Origin: Parabacteroides sp.
GTDB lineage: Bacteria; Bacteroidota; Bacteroidia; Bacteroidales; Tannerellaceae
Assembly: GCA_017937385.1 (NCBI GenBank)
Contig: JAGBDR010000004.1
Location: 57,540 to 121,539 of the forward strand
Length of the DNA stretch: 64,000 nt
Direction of reading: 5' to 3'
The notes beneath the pieces are model-generated. The model saw nothing but the letters and a program-made list of their open reading frames with translations. It was not told the origin of the DNA and did not search any database. Below are positions 43,231 to 52,600 of this stretch, in pieces. Position 1 is the first letter of the stretch; every line of letters starts with the position of its first letter. Made by a program: the position numbers and the translations under genes.

Positions 43231-43733
43231 TTACATTATTTCATGGATCTTATATATCTGTTTCAACTCCATTAGTAAAACTTGGCAGAAAGAATGTTGA
43301 TTTCGGTCATGGTTTTTATCTTACAAAACTACGTAAGCAAGCTGAGTCATGGGCGGGAATAGTAGCGGAAAGAAAAGGACGTCATGTTCAACCCACTTTA
43401 ACGACCTATTTATTTGACTATGATGCTGTCAAGTCTGAAGGTTATCGGATTAAGATATTTGAAGCCTATAATATTGAATGGTTGGATTATGTGGTGGATT
43501 GTCGAAAAGGCGGTGTGATACAGTATCAATATGATATTGTAGAAGGTGGTGTGGCGAATGACAATGTAATTGATACCGTTGAGGATTATGAAAACGATGT
43601 TATCACGGCGGAACAGGCTCTTGGGCAATTGAGATATAAAGAAGTGAATCATCAGATTTGTATCTTAAATCAAGATATTGTGGATAAGTTTTTGTCATTT
43701 GTTTCGTCTGAAACATTAAAAAGGGAAGATTAA
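43227..43733 (+). CDS. DUF3990 protein, ADP-ribosyltransferase-like
   Basis: A 168-residue protein of the DUF3990 family, which belongs to the ADP-ribosyltransferase fold. The N-terminus has LFHGSY (His6) and FGHGFYLTK (Tyr near 31), fitting the H-Y-E type of catalytic site; the third residue may be in AEQALGQLRY near the C-terminus. It is flanked and overlapped by two small helical proteins, a layout expected for a toxin with its partners. The target is unknown. The DraG-type hydrolase 5.4 kb upstream could reverse the same modification, which is inference. Confidence 0.75.
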   Translation: MITLFHGSYISVSTPLVKLGRKNVDFGHGFYLTKLRKQAESWAGIVAERKGRHVQPTLTTYLFDYDAVKSEGYRIKIFEAYNIEWLDYVVDCRKGGVIQYQYDIVEGGVANDNVIDTVEDYENDVITAEQALGQLRYKEVNHQICILNQDIVDKFLSFVSSETLKRED

Positions 43734-43735
43734 CC

Positions 43736-43942
43736 ATGAGAGATACAGTACTTTGGCGTAAGCAAAGCCGTATAATCATGTTATTGGCAGATGCTTTGCA
43801 GATTGATGCAGAGCGGGCACTTGACTTGTTTTATACGACTAAGGTCTATCAGCAGTTGTCCGATCCTAAATATGGTTTGCAGTTAATGAGCGATGCTTAT
43901 ATTCTGGAAGAACTTATTGACGAATTAAGAAGTTTGCAATAA
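43736..43942 (+). CDS. Small helical protein of the DUF3990 cassette
   Basis: A 68-residue all-helical protein (LADALQIDAERALDLFYTTKVYQQLSDP, then GLQLMSDAYILEELIDEL). It begins 2 bp after the DUF3990 stop. Similar proteins commonly accompany DUF3990 and are usually annotated DUF3791 as well; I cannot separate the two types with certainty. It is probably the third member of one toxin-antitoxin-like operon. Confidence 0.65.
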   Translation: MRDTVLWRKQSRIIMLLADALQIDAERALDLFYTTKVYQQLSDPKYGLQLMSDAYILEELIDELRSLQ

Positions 43943-43983
43943 ATAAAATATAACCCATGAAATGATGTACTAAACCTTCTTTT

Positions 43984-44910
43984 TCATACTACCCGCAACC
44001 CCGCCTGTAGCGTGCGCATCTCTTTCGGGACGGATTTCTTGATGTTTTCGATCAGGATAGCTGCGATTGAATGGCGGATGAAGTCTTTGCGGGTGATCCA
44101 GACGATTTCACGGGCCGGTTTGGGGATGGCGAACGGGCGTACCAGCTCTTTTTGTTGTTCGCTTAGCTGATGGATGGCCAGCTCCGGGATGAACGTGATG
44201 CCGTTGCCGCTTTCTACCATGCGCATGAAAGTCTCTAAGCTGCCTAAACGATAAGCGGCTTGGCGGAGTTTGACCTTTTCCATCTGGCAGAAACGCATCA
44301 GCTGGTCGCGGAAACAATGGCCTTCGTCCAACAGCCAAAGATGCTCGTCGCTGATGTCGGCGGAACGGATTACCTCTTTCTTGAACACGCTTTCATTGCG
44401 GGCAACATAAGCGTAAAACTGTTCGTAATAGAGAGTATCTCCCTGCAACTGCATCTCTGTCGGTTGGTTCGCAATGATGGCCGCATCTACCTCGCCGTTC
44501 AGGAGGGCTTTTATGGTAGGAGCTGTCTGCATTTCCAAAATGCGGATATCTAAGTCAGCGTGTTTCTCCGATACTTGTTGGAAAAAGCGGGGGAGCAGAT
44601 AGGGGGCGATTGTCGGAAGCACGGCGAGGCGGAATGTCCCTTTCAGGGATTGTTCTTCCTCTTTGACGATATCTTTAATGAGAGACGTCTGGTAGAGAAC
44701 GACACGTGCCTGATCGATAACCTTGCGTCCGGCAGGGGTAGGGCAGACCGGTTGGATGTTACGGTCGAAGAGCTTCACGCCCAGTTCGTCTTCCAGTTTC
44801 TGGATCATCATGCTTAATGTCGGTTGAGTGACACGGCAATGTTCTGCTGCCTTGGCAAAATGGCGGTACATATCTACAGCCAGGATGTATTCGAGTTGTT
44901 GTATGTTCAT
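43984..44910 (-). CDS. oxyR: OxyR-type LysR-family peroxide sensor
   Basis: A 308-residue LysR regulator with the N-terminal winged HTH (YRHFAKAAEHCRVTQPTLSMMIQKLEDELG) and a substrate-binding-like regulatory domain. The redox pair is present in DEGHCFRDQLMRFC: Cys199 and Cys208, at the same positions as in E. coli OxyR. It should activate catalase, dps and ahpCF upon peroxide stress; none of those genes is in the window. It converges with the DUF3990 cassette (41 bp apart) and its last 191 bp are duplicated at 39581-39771. Confidence 0.92.
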   Translation of the reverse strand: MNIQQLEYILAVDMYRHFAKAAEHCRVTQPTLSMMIQKLEDELGVKLFDRNIQPVCPTPAGRKVIDQARVVLYQTSLIKDIVKEEEQSLKGTFRLAVLPTIAPYLLPRFFQQVSEKHADLDIRILEMQTAPTIKALLNGEVDAAIIANQPTEMQLQGDTLYYEQFYAYVARNESVFKKEVIRSADISDEHLWLLDEGHCFRDQLMRFCQMEKVKLRQAAYRLGSLETFMRMVESGNGITFIPELAIHQLSEQQKELVRPFAIPKPAREIVWITRKDFIRHSIAAILIENIKKSVPKEMRTLQAGLRVV

Positions 44911-45143
44911 CTTTTTTATCTGTTGTTGCGCTTCCTGTCAAGCGATAATTTTCACGAAGGTAGCAAAAAAAGATAAAGTATGAAACATCGCGGTCCGGTT
45001 CTGCCGGAAAGAGGCCTGATGGAGGGCGGATAAAATATTTGTGTAAAAAAGACATTTTATTGCCGAAATCCTTTTATAAGTCTGGGAAATAGATTTTCTT
45101 TGTGCTTGTTAACTGATTTATAACCATGTAATAAATAACGTTT

Positions 45144-47606
45144 ATGTTGCAAAAGTTAGTGTCGGCCATCGGAGTTGCAGTTGCTTTCAGTAGCTGTCAT
45201 CCTACTTCGTATCATTCCGACGAACCGATTGTCGAGGTACCTTTCACTGAGGTACATGTAACGGATCATTTCTGGGCACCCCGTATCGAGGTGAACCGGA
45301 CGGTTTCTATCCCTTCCGCCTTCAGGCAGTGTGAAGTAAACGGACGTTTCGACAACTTCGCCTTGGCGGGCGGCTTGATCGAAGGAGAGCATAAAGGTGA
45401 TTTCCCGTTCGACGATACCGATCCCTATAAAATCATCGAAGGCGCGTCTTATTCATTGGCCGTAAAATATGATCCGCACTTAGATGCTTATCTGGATAGT
45501 GTCATCACCTTGATCGGGGCGGCCCAGGAACCGGACGGCTACCTGACTACTTGCGTGACGAACAAGTGCGAACGGCTGAACCGCTGGTGGGGATCGAAGC
45601 GCTGGGAAAAGTTGAACAGCCACGAACTCTATAATAGCGGGCATCTTTATGAGGCAGCCGTAGCGCATTATCAGGCGACAGGCAAACGGAACCTACTCGA
45701 TGTCGCCATCAAGAATGCGGATCTGGTCTGTCAGGATTTCGGACCGGACGAGGGCCAGAAACATGTGCCCTCCGGACATCCGATTATCGAGATGGGACTT
45801 GCCAAACTGTATAAAGTGACCGGGGACCGGAAATACCTGGATATGGCAAAATATTTTGTCGAAGAGGCCGGGCGGGGCACGGATGGGCACCGTCTGAACG
45901 CCTATAGCCAGGACCATAAGCCGATTCTGCAACAGGAGGAGATCGTGGGTCATGCCGTCCGTGCCGGTTATTTGTATTCCGGTGTGGCCGATGTCGCAGC
46001 GTTGACGAAAGATACGGCCTACTTCCATGCGATTTGCCGGATATGGGACAACATGGCGACCAAGAAACTATACATAACGGGCGGTATCGGATCGCGTGCA
46101 CAGGGAGAAGGTTTCGGACCGGAATATGAGTTGCACAATCATAGTGCCTATTGCGAGACCTGTGCTTCCATTGCCAACGTCTATTGGAACCAACGGATGT
46201 TTCTGGCGACGGGAGATGCCAAATATATGGATGTGTTGGAACGGGCTTTGTATAACGGAGTGATTTCAGGCGTGTCGTTGAGCGGGGACAAGTTTTTCTA
46301 TGACAATCCGCTTGAATCGATGGGACAGCACGAACGGGCGCCCTGGTTCGGTTGTGCTTGTTGTCCGGGCAATGTCACCCGTTTTATGGCCTCCATCCCG
46401 AAGTATATGTATGCGACACAGGGAAACAGCCTTTACGTGAATTTGTATGTAGGCAGCGAAAGCCGGATTGCCTTGGCGGATGATACGGTCACGTTGGTCC
46501 AGGAAACGGAATATCCTTGGGAGGGAACCGTCAAACTGACCGTTTCGCCGCAGCATGTACCTGCGGCTTCCTTTCGCCTGAAACTGCGTATTCCCGGTTG
46601 GACGGGAGACGGGCTCGTGCCCGGAAGCGATTTGTATGCTTATACGAAAAAGAGCGGAGAACCGTGGACGGTTTGGGTAAATGGAAAACCGTTGGAAGCT
46701 CCGGCGCATCATGGATATGCCGTGATCGACCGGAAATGGGAGCCGGGGGATGTCGTCGAACTTCGTATGCCGATGGAAGTCCGGCGGGTGAAAGCGCATG
46801 AGCGGGTACGGGCCGACGAAGGCTTGCTGGCTGTCGAACGCGGACCGGTCGTCTATTGCCTGGAGGGAGTGGATATGCCCGATCGCCATGTGTTCAACAA
46901 ATATCTACCGGAGGATGCCGCTTTCACTTGCCGGTATGAAAAAGACAAGCTCAACGGCATTGTGGAACTGGGCACTACGGTGAAAGAATTGGGACGCGAC
47001 AACGTGAGCGGCGTTGTTTCGGAAACGGAAGTCCCGGTGAAACTGATCCCTTATTCGACCTGGAACAATCGCGGCAATGCCGAGATGGCCGTCTGGATTC
47101 CGGCTTCGGCCGGTTATGCGAGACCGACCCCGGAACCCAGCATCGCTTCCCGTGCGGAATCGTATACGGTTGTCAGTGCGCCGATCCAGAAAGACGGTAT
47201 CGCCCATGAATACCGCGAGTGGTGTTATGGCGTAAATGACCAATGGGACCCGAAGAGTTCGGACGATATGTCGAAGCCTTATTGGTATTTCTGGCTGAAG
47301 GAGGGGACGCAGGAGTCTATCGAGTATGTGTTCTCCGAGCCGGAAACGGTCCGGAACGTCCAGGTGTACTGGCTCGATTTCGACCACTACGACGGGAACT
47401 TCCGGGTTCCGGCAAGCTGGAAGGTACAGTATCAGACCGGAAACGGCTGGAAGGATGTCGAAGCGAAAGGTGAATACGGTTGCCGGAAGGATTGCTACAA
47501 TTCCGTCGATTTTGCTCCTGTAAGGACTACCGGTCTGAAATTGGTTGTCCAGTTGCAGGAAGGAGAGTCGGGCGGTGTGATTGAATGGAAAGTAAATGGA
47601 TATTGA
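45144..47606 (+). CDS. GH127 beta-L-arabinofuranosidase-like enzyme with C-terminal F5/8-type domain
   Basis: An 820-residue predicted lipoprotein (FSSC lipobox) of the GH127/DUF1680 family. The (alpha/alpha)6 barrel shows CETC (Glu338, Cys340) and CACC (Cys406, Cys407), the Zn-binding Glu/Cys3 site in which a cysteine is the nucleophile. GPEYEL just before carries the probable acid/base Glu. About 130 residues at the C-terminus (VRNVQVYWLDFDHYDG... to the end) resemble a discoidin-like carbohydrate-binding module absent from the second copy. It is the first gene of a two-gene operon. The sugar could be arabinofuranose or another beta-L-linked residue. Confidence 0.88.
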   Translation: MLQKLVSAIGVAVAFSSCHPTSYHSDEPIVEVPFTEVHVTDHFWAPRIEVNRTVSIPSAFRQCEVNGRFDNFALAGGLIEGEHKGDFPFDDTDPYKIIEGASYSLAVKYDPHLDAYLDSVITLIGAAQEPDGYLTTCVTNKCERLNRWWGSKRWEKLNSHELYNSGHLYEAAVAHYQATGKRNLLDVAIKNADLVCQDFGPDEGQKHVPSGHPIIEMGLAKLYKVTGDRKYLDMAKYFVEEAGRGTDGHRLNAYSQDHKPILQQEEIVGHAVRAGYLYSGVADVAALTKDTAYFHAICRIWDNMATKKLYITGGIGSRAQGEGFGPEYELHNHSAYCETCASIANVYWNQRMFLATGDAKYMDVLERALYNGVISGVSLSGDKFFYDNPLESMGQHERAPWFGCACCPGNVTRFMASIPKYMYATQGNSLYVNLYVGSESRIALADDTVTLVQETEYPWEGTVKLTVSPQHVPAASFRLKLRIPGWTGDGLVPGSDLYAYTKKSGEPWTVWVNGKPLEAPAHHGYAVIDRKWEPGDVVELRMPMEVRRVKAHERVRADEGLLAVERGPVVYCLEGVDMPDRHVFNKYLPEDAAFTCRYEKDKLNGIVELGTTVKELGRDNVSGVVSETEVPVKLIPYSTWNNRGNAEMAVWIPASAGYARPTPEPSIASRAESYTVVSAPIQKDGIAHEYREWCYGVNDQWDPKSSDDMSKPYWYFWLKEGTQESIEYVFSEPETVRNVQVYWLDFDHYDGNFRVPASWKVQYQTGNGWKDVEAKGEYGCRKDCYNSVDFAPVRTTGLKLVVQLQEGESGGVIEWKVNGY

Positions 47607-47608
47607 AT

Positions 47609-49579
47609 ATGAAACAAATCTTATTATTGGCACTTGCCGGAATCAGTTTCGTCGGCAGTGCACAGACACATGATGGCGGCTACCCGATTACGCCTGTCCC
47701 TTTCACTTCCGTAAAAGTGACCGATGCTTTCTGGGGGCAAAGGCTGAAAGCCAGCCGGGAAGTGACGATCCCCCTCGCATTCAGCAAATGCGAGGAGACC
47801 GGGCGGTATGAAAACTTTGTAAAGGCGGCTCATCCGGATAGCACTTACAAGGTCGAAGGGTATTCGTTTGACGACACGGATGTCTATAAAACCATCGAGG
47901 GGGCAAGTTATTCGATGCAGACCTACCCCGACAAGAAGCTGGACCGGTATATCGACAGTGTCCTGACGATCGTGGCGGCGGCTCAGGAACCGGACGGCTA
48001 TCTGTATACCGCCCGCACCATGAACCCGCAGCATCCGCATGAATGGGCGGGAAGCGAACGATGGGAAAAAGTGGAAGACTTGAGCCATGAGTTTTACAAT
48101 TTAGGGCACATGGTCGAAGGGGCTGTCGCCCATTATCAGGCGACCGGAAAGAAGACGTTTCTGAATGTGGCGATCCGTTATGCCGACTGTGTCGAGAAAG
48201 CGATCGGCGACAAACCCGGGCAACTGGTCCGGGTGCCCGGCCATCAGATTGCCGAGATGGCGCTTTGCAAACTCTATCTGGTGACGGGACAGCAGAAATA
48301 CCTCGATCTGGCCAAATTCTTCCTGGACAAGCGGGGACATACCGAACGCCGGGATGCCTACAGCCAGGCGCATAAACCGGTGCTGGAACAGGATGAAGCG
48401 GTCGGTCATGCCGTCCGGGCCGCCTATATGTATTCCGGCATGGCGGATGTGGCTGCCCTGACAGGCGATACGGGATATGTCCACGCGATCGACCGTATCT
48501 GGGAGAATGTGGTGTCGAAGAAGCTGTATATTACGGGCGGCATAGGGGCTACGAATATGGGAGAGGCCTTTGGCGAGAATTATGAATTGCCGAATCTGAC
48601 GGCCTATTGCGAGACCTGTGCCGCGATCGGGAATGTCTATTGGAACTATCGCCTGTTCTTGCTTCATGGCGAATCCAAATATTACGATGTGTTGGAGCGT
48701 ACCTTATATAACGGCTTGATTTCGGGTGTCTCTCTTGAAGGCAACGGATTTTTCTACCCGAACCCGTTGGCATCGACCGGCCGGTACCAGCGTAAACCCT
48801 GGTTCGGTTGTGCTTGTTGCCCGTCTAATATCAGCCGCTTTATCCCTTCGCTGCCGGGCTATATCTATGCGGTTCACGACCGGGATGTCTATGTCAATCT
48901 CTTTATGAGTAATGCTTCCGACTTGAAAGTAGGTGGTAAACGTTTGACACTCACGCAAAGTACCGGTTATCCTTGGAACGGGGATATCCGCCTGGAGGTG
49001 GCTCCCAAAGGCAAACAAGACTTCACGTTGAAGATCCGTGTCCCGGGTTGGGTGAGGGGCGAAGTGCTTCCGAGCGACCTGTACACCTTCGTCGACGGCA
49101 AGCAATTGGGCTATTCAGTCAAGGTGAACGGCGAACCGGTGGAAAGCCGTCTGGACAAAGGGTATTTCTCCATCGACCGCCTGTGGAAGAAAGGGGATGT
49201 GGTGGAAGTCCATTTCGATATGGAACCGCGTATGGTCAAGGCGCATGAACAGGTGGAAGCCGACCGTGGGCGTGTCGCTGTGGAACGCGGACCGGTCGTT
49301 TACTGTGCCGAATGGCCCGATAACAGCTTCGGGGTCATGAGCGTATTGATGAACCGGAAACCGGAATTTACGGTCGAACATAAATCAGACCTCTTATATG
49401 GTATCAATCAGATCAAGGCAAACGCACAAGCCCTGAGTTACGACCCGGACGGCCGTCTGAACGTGAAGCCTGTGACGTTGACATTGATCCCCTATTATGC
49501 TTGGGCCCATCGAGGCCAAGGAGAAATGACCGTCTGGTTGCCTCAGGAGGTGAGTGCGGTGGTGCCGGAGCGTAGATGA
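47609..49579 (+). CDS. Second GH127-family enzyme
   Basis: A 656-residue paralogue of the preceding gene, with a signal peptide (QILLLALAGISFVGSAQ), the same CETC and CACC zinc/nucleophile motifs, and FDDTDVYKTIEGASY near the front. It lacks the C-terminal carbohydrate-binding module. The start MKQILLLAL at 47609 lies 2 bp after the upstream stop; an earlier in-frame start would overlap it. Tandem copies with different end domains suggest enzymes acting in sequence on one arabinose-containing glycan. No SusCD pair lies beside them. Confidence 0.88.
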   Translation: MKQILLLALAGISFVGSAQTHDGGYPITPVPFTSVKVTDAFWGQRLKASREVTIPLAFSKCEETGRYENFVKAAHPDSTYKVEGYSFDDTDVYKTIEGASYSMQTYPDKKLDRYIDSVLTIVAAAQEPDGYLYTARTMNPQHPHEWAGSERWEKVEDLSHEFYNLGHMVEGAVAHYQATGKKTFLNVAIRYADCVEKAIGDKPGQLVRVPGHQIAEMALCKLYLVTGQQKYLDLAKFFLDKRGHTERRDAYSQAHKPVLEQDEAVGHAVRAAYMYSGMADVAALTGDTGYVHAIDRIWENVVSKKLYITGGIGATNMGEAFGENYELPNLTAYCETCAAIGNVYWNYRLFLLHGESKYYDVLERTLYNGLISGVSLEGNGFFYPNPLASTGRYQRKPWFGCACCPSNISRFIPSLPGYIYAVHDRDVYVNLFMSNASDLKVGGKRLTLTQSTGYPWNGDIRLEVAPKGKQDFTLKIRVPGWVRGEVLPSDLYTFVDGKQLGYSVKVNGEPVESRLDKGYFSIDRLWKKGDVVEVHFDMEPRMVKAHEQVEADRGRVAVERGPVVYCAEWPDNSFGVMSVLMNRKPEFTVEHKSDLLYGINQIKANAQALSYDPDGRLNVKPVTLTLIPYYAWAHRGQGEMTVWLPQEVSAVVPERR

Positions 49580-49609
49580 ACTTTGCCGATAGGAATAGGA
49601 TATTGGCAC

Positions 49610-49644
49610 TGTGTCAAAAAGCGCCTACAGCGCTTTTCGACACA
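49610..49644. terminator. Bidirectional terminator after the GH127 pair
   Basis: TGTGTCAAAAAGCGC (49610-49624) pairs with 49630-49644 (one mismatch) around loop CTACA, between two convergent genes. A/T runs in the stem serve as U-tract on either strand. Confidence 0.75.
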
Positions 49645-49669
49645 CTTCCATGGCCAACCATAGCGGGGC

Positions 49670-52600
49670 TTATCGGACTGCCGCCTTATAGCTCTTGTCC
49701 TTTATCCGCACGATGTAAGGGCCTGCCGGCAGGTACCAGCGAGAGTCGCCTGCCGGTATCCGGCCCTGGCGGAGAAGGGAACCGCTGAAGGTATAGACAC
49801 GAACTTCTTGTGGCGTGCCTGATTGCATGTACAGGCAGCCTGTGCCTCCCCAGACCTTGACCTGATCGGCCTTGAGGCTCTCATTGGCCACCGCGTCGGG
49901 GTTCTTCACGATACCGGAGATACGGATCCCGACATCGCTCCTGATGGACCGGATCACATACTTGCCATCGCTTTGCCGGGGTTCGAGCGTCTCGCCCCGG
50001 TCGGTGGTGACTATCGGTTGCGACTGGTCGTAATCGGCGTCTAACGTCAGGAAGAACCCGAAGCTGTCCCACTCCTCTACCTCATACCGGCCGGCAGTCG
50101 GGTCGGTCATCGCGCCTTCCACGTCGGGGAGGGTGACAACGTAGTAGATAGGATCCGGGTCTGGCGTTGGATCGGGGTCAGGGTCTACCGGCGGGGTCAC
50201 GGTCTTCGGCTTGAAGGTGGCCGTGACGGTCACAGCGGCTGCCGGCATGGTGAATGTGTTTCCGGTGATTGCTTCCGTTTGCCCATCGTAAGTGTATGAC
50301 AAGGATTCCCGTTCGTAGCCATTAGCGGGCGTGACGGTCAGGGTGACGGTTTCGCCCTCGGTGGCTTCCGTCTTGTCGGCTGTGACGGAGCCGTTCGTAA
50401 TGGAAGCGTCTATCGTGATGGCATGGGTGGGTAGAGAGGCGAGGATTGTAAATGTCCCGATTTCCAGTTCGGTTTCCATTGGCTCGTTATTGCTTCCTTC
50501 CTCCACGGTGACTTTGACCGTGTAGCTGCCTTGTTCGACAGGTGCGCCATCCATGAGATTCCCTTCATTATTATAATAGGAAACCGTCACATCGCCCATA
50601 CCGGTTATCTTCGGTTGCGGATCCACTGTGACCTCCTTCGGAGTGTTATTGCTATGCAGATTCTCCGGCAGGGTTACGGCGAAATAGTTCCCGAAGTTCT
50701 CTGCTGTCAGGGTGGCCTTCGCAATACTGAAGTGCAGGTATTGCTGTATATATGTGTCTAATTCTATCACTGACGCATGATTATTCTCCCCTTCGGCAAA
50801 AGAAATCTTAATGGGTGTATATGTGCCGGCATCTATCGGTTGGGAGGTCTCTTTTCCTTCCCCATAGGTATAGATGACGGTGGCGGCACCTAACTTGTCT
50901 GAACCCGGCTCAGACGAATGAGTTAATGACCAATTGATATGCTCTTTCCCATCATAAGGCACTCCGCTTAGATTTCTATCAAACTCTTCATCGTATAACC
51001 AATCGTAATTGTCTTCATTAATACGCACCTTTACAACCTCTATCACCCAACTCTCATCTGTCAACGGGTCTGTTGTCTCATAAATATTATCATCTCCGCA
51101 ATATTTGATAGCAACTTTGTATTTACCAAGATGTGGTGGCGAGCTGTATTTGTTTCCTGCTTCATCAATAAAGATATATGTAAACCCCCAATATGCGTAA
51201 CTTTTATAAAGGAGTACATCGTCAGTATCACTACTATACTCCATCTGCTTCATATCTTCATTTACCGTAAAATCTTCAACAGCAAGGGTCGCCTTCTGCA
51301 TATTCAAAGAGATAAAGCGCGTTACTTTTCCATTTTCGTATCTATATATATTGCTCCAATCGTAATTCAATAGCTCACCGGAGATCTCATAATAAGCCTG
51401 GCCTCCTCTCATATCTATCACCGACAGCCGTTCATTTTCATCACACCATTTCCATCCTTCGGGAAGAGGGAGCTCTTTCAATCGAATCCCATAGGTGTAC
51501 GGTTCGGTCAGGGTGGGCACTTGAATCATATCTTCCGAAGCCATAGCCTGCTTGACGGTTATAAGCAGTTCTTTTTGTATTGAAGCATAATTCTTCGTAT
51601 TGACCGGGGTAAAGGTTGCCGTATGTCTCTGTGTCCCGGCATTTCCCACCTTCGTGTTCGGCTGATCCCACACCCATCCCCTTGGTAGGGTTATCTCCTT
51701 CAAATCCTGTCCATAGGTGACTTGCAGGTTTGTTGGGTCTTTCATTGGGTCTTCATACTCGGGTGCATATATGCCCGCAGCTGGGATAATCTGAATGCTT
51801 TGTACCTCAACCTCGGAGGGCAGGCTTGTTTCCGATCCGCCATATTGGGCGTATAGTTTATACGTGCCGGCGTCCAGGTAAGAGAGGTCGATTGTTGGGG
51901 CTTCGGTTGCTGCTGCTTCTGCATCAAACCGGTACGTGCGGCATACATTTCCCTCGCTATCTTTCACTACCATCTTGACAATACCCATACCGGCTTTCAA
52001 CGGCTCACTACTTGCAGACGATGAACCGCCCGTCTCTTTTAAGGTAAAGGAAACGGTCGGTTTTACCTCTCCATATACCGAAGAAATAGCTGAAGAAGAG
52101 AATTGAATAGTAGAAACCTCTGTTGGAGTAGTAGTCTCTCCTTGTTGTTCAAAGGTAAATTTATTATCACCTGAACAGATAGCTTTATAGGTCGTTACTT
52201 CCCCGCTGTTGTTGCGCACCACGACGGTATGTTCTTCGCTGTTTGTCAGATATAAGTAGATGTTGTTGTTTTTATTATGGTTCGTGTCTATGTGATAGGA
52301 TTTCTCATCGACGGTTACGGAGTTGACATCGGTAATATTTTCTAAAGTGGCTAAGTAAAGAGGGTTTCCTGCGTTGTCTTTAGGAGCTACACCAAAATTT
52401 CCTGCCAAATACCCACGTGTATGAACGCTTCCTCCCTCAATAATCGTTACGCCGCCCTCGTTTGAGGCACCTCTTCCGCCACCGATAGGAGATCCTGCTC
52501 CTGAACTGGCATAGACAGTCCCTCCATAGATATAGGTGTTGCCGGGTCTGCCTTTGCCATTTGTTCCATAACCATCCCCTCCGCCTATTCCGGCTCCATA

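Noticed and set aside
39581-44175. att sites of an integrative element
   Set aside because: The duplicated oxyR end resembles attL/attR, but no integrase or excisionase gene lies between the copies and the repeat is long and diverged, so only duplication or recombination is claimed.
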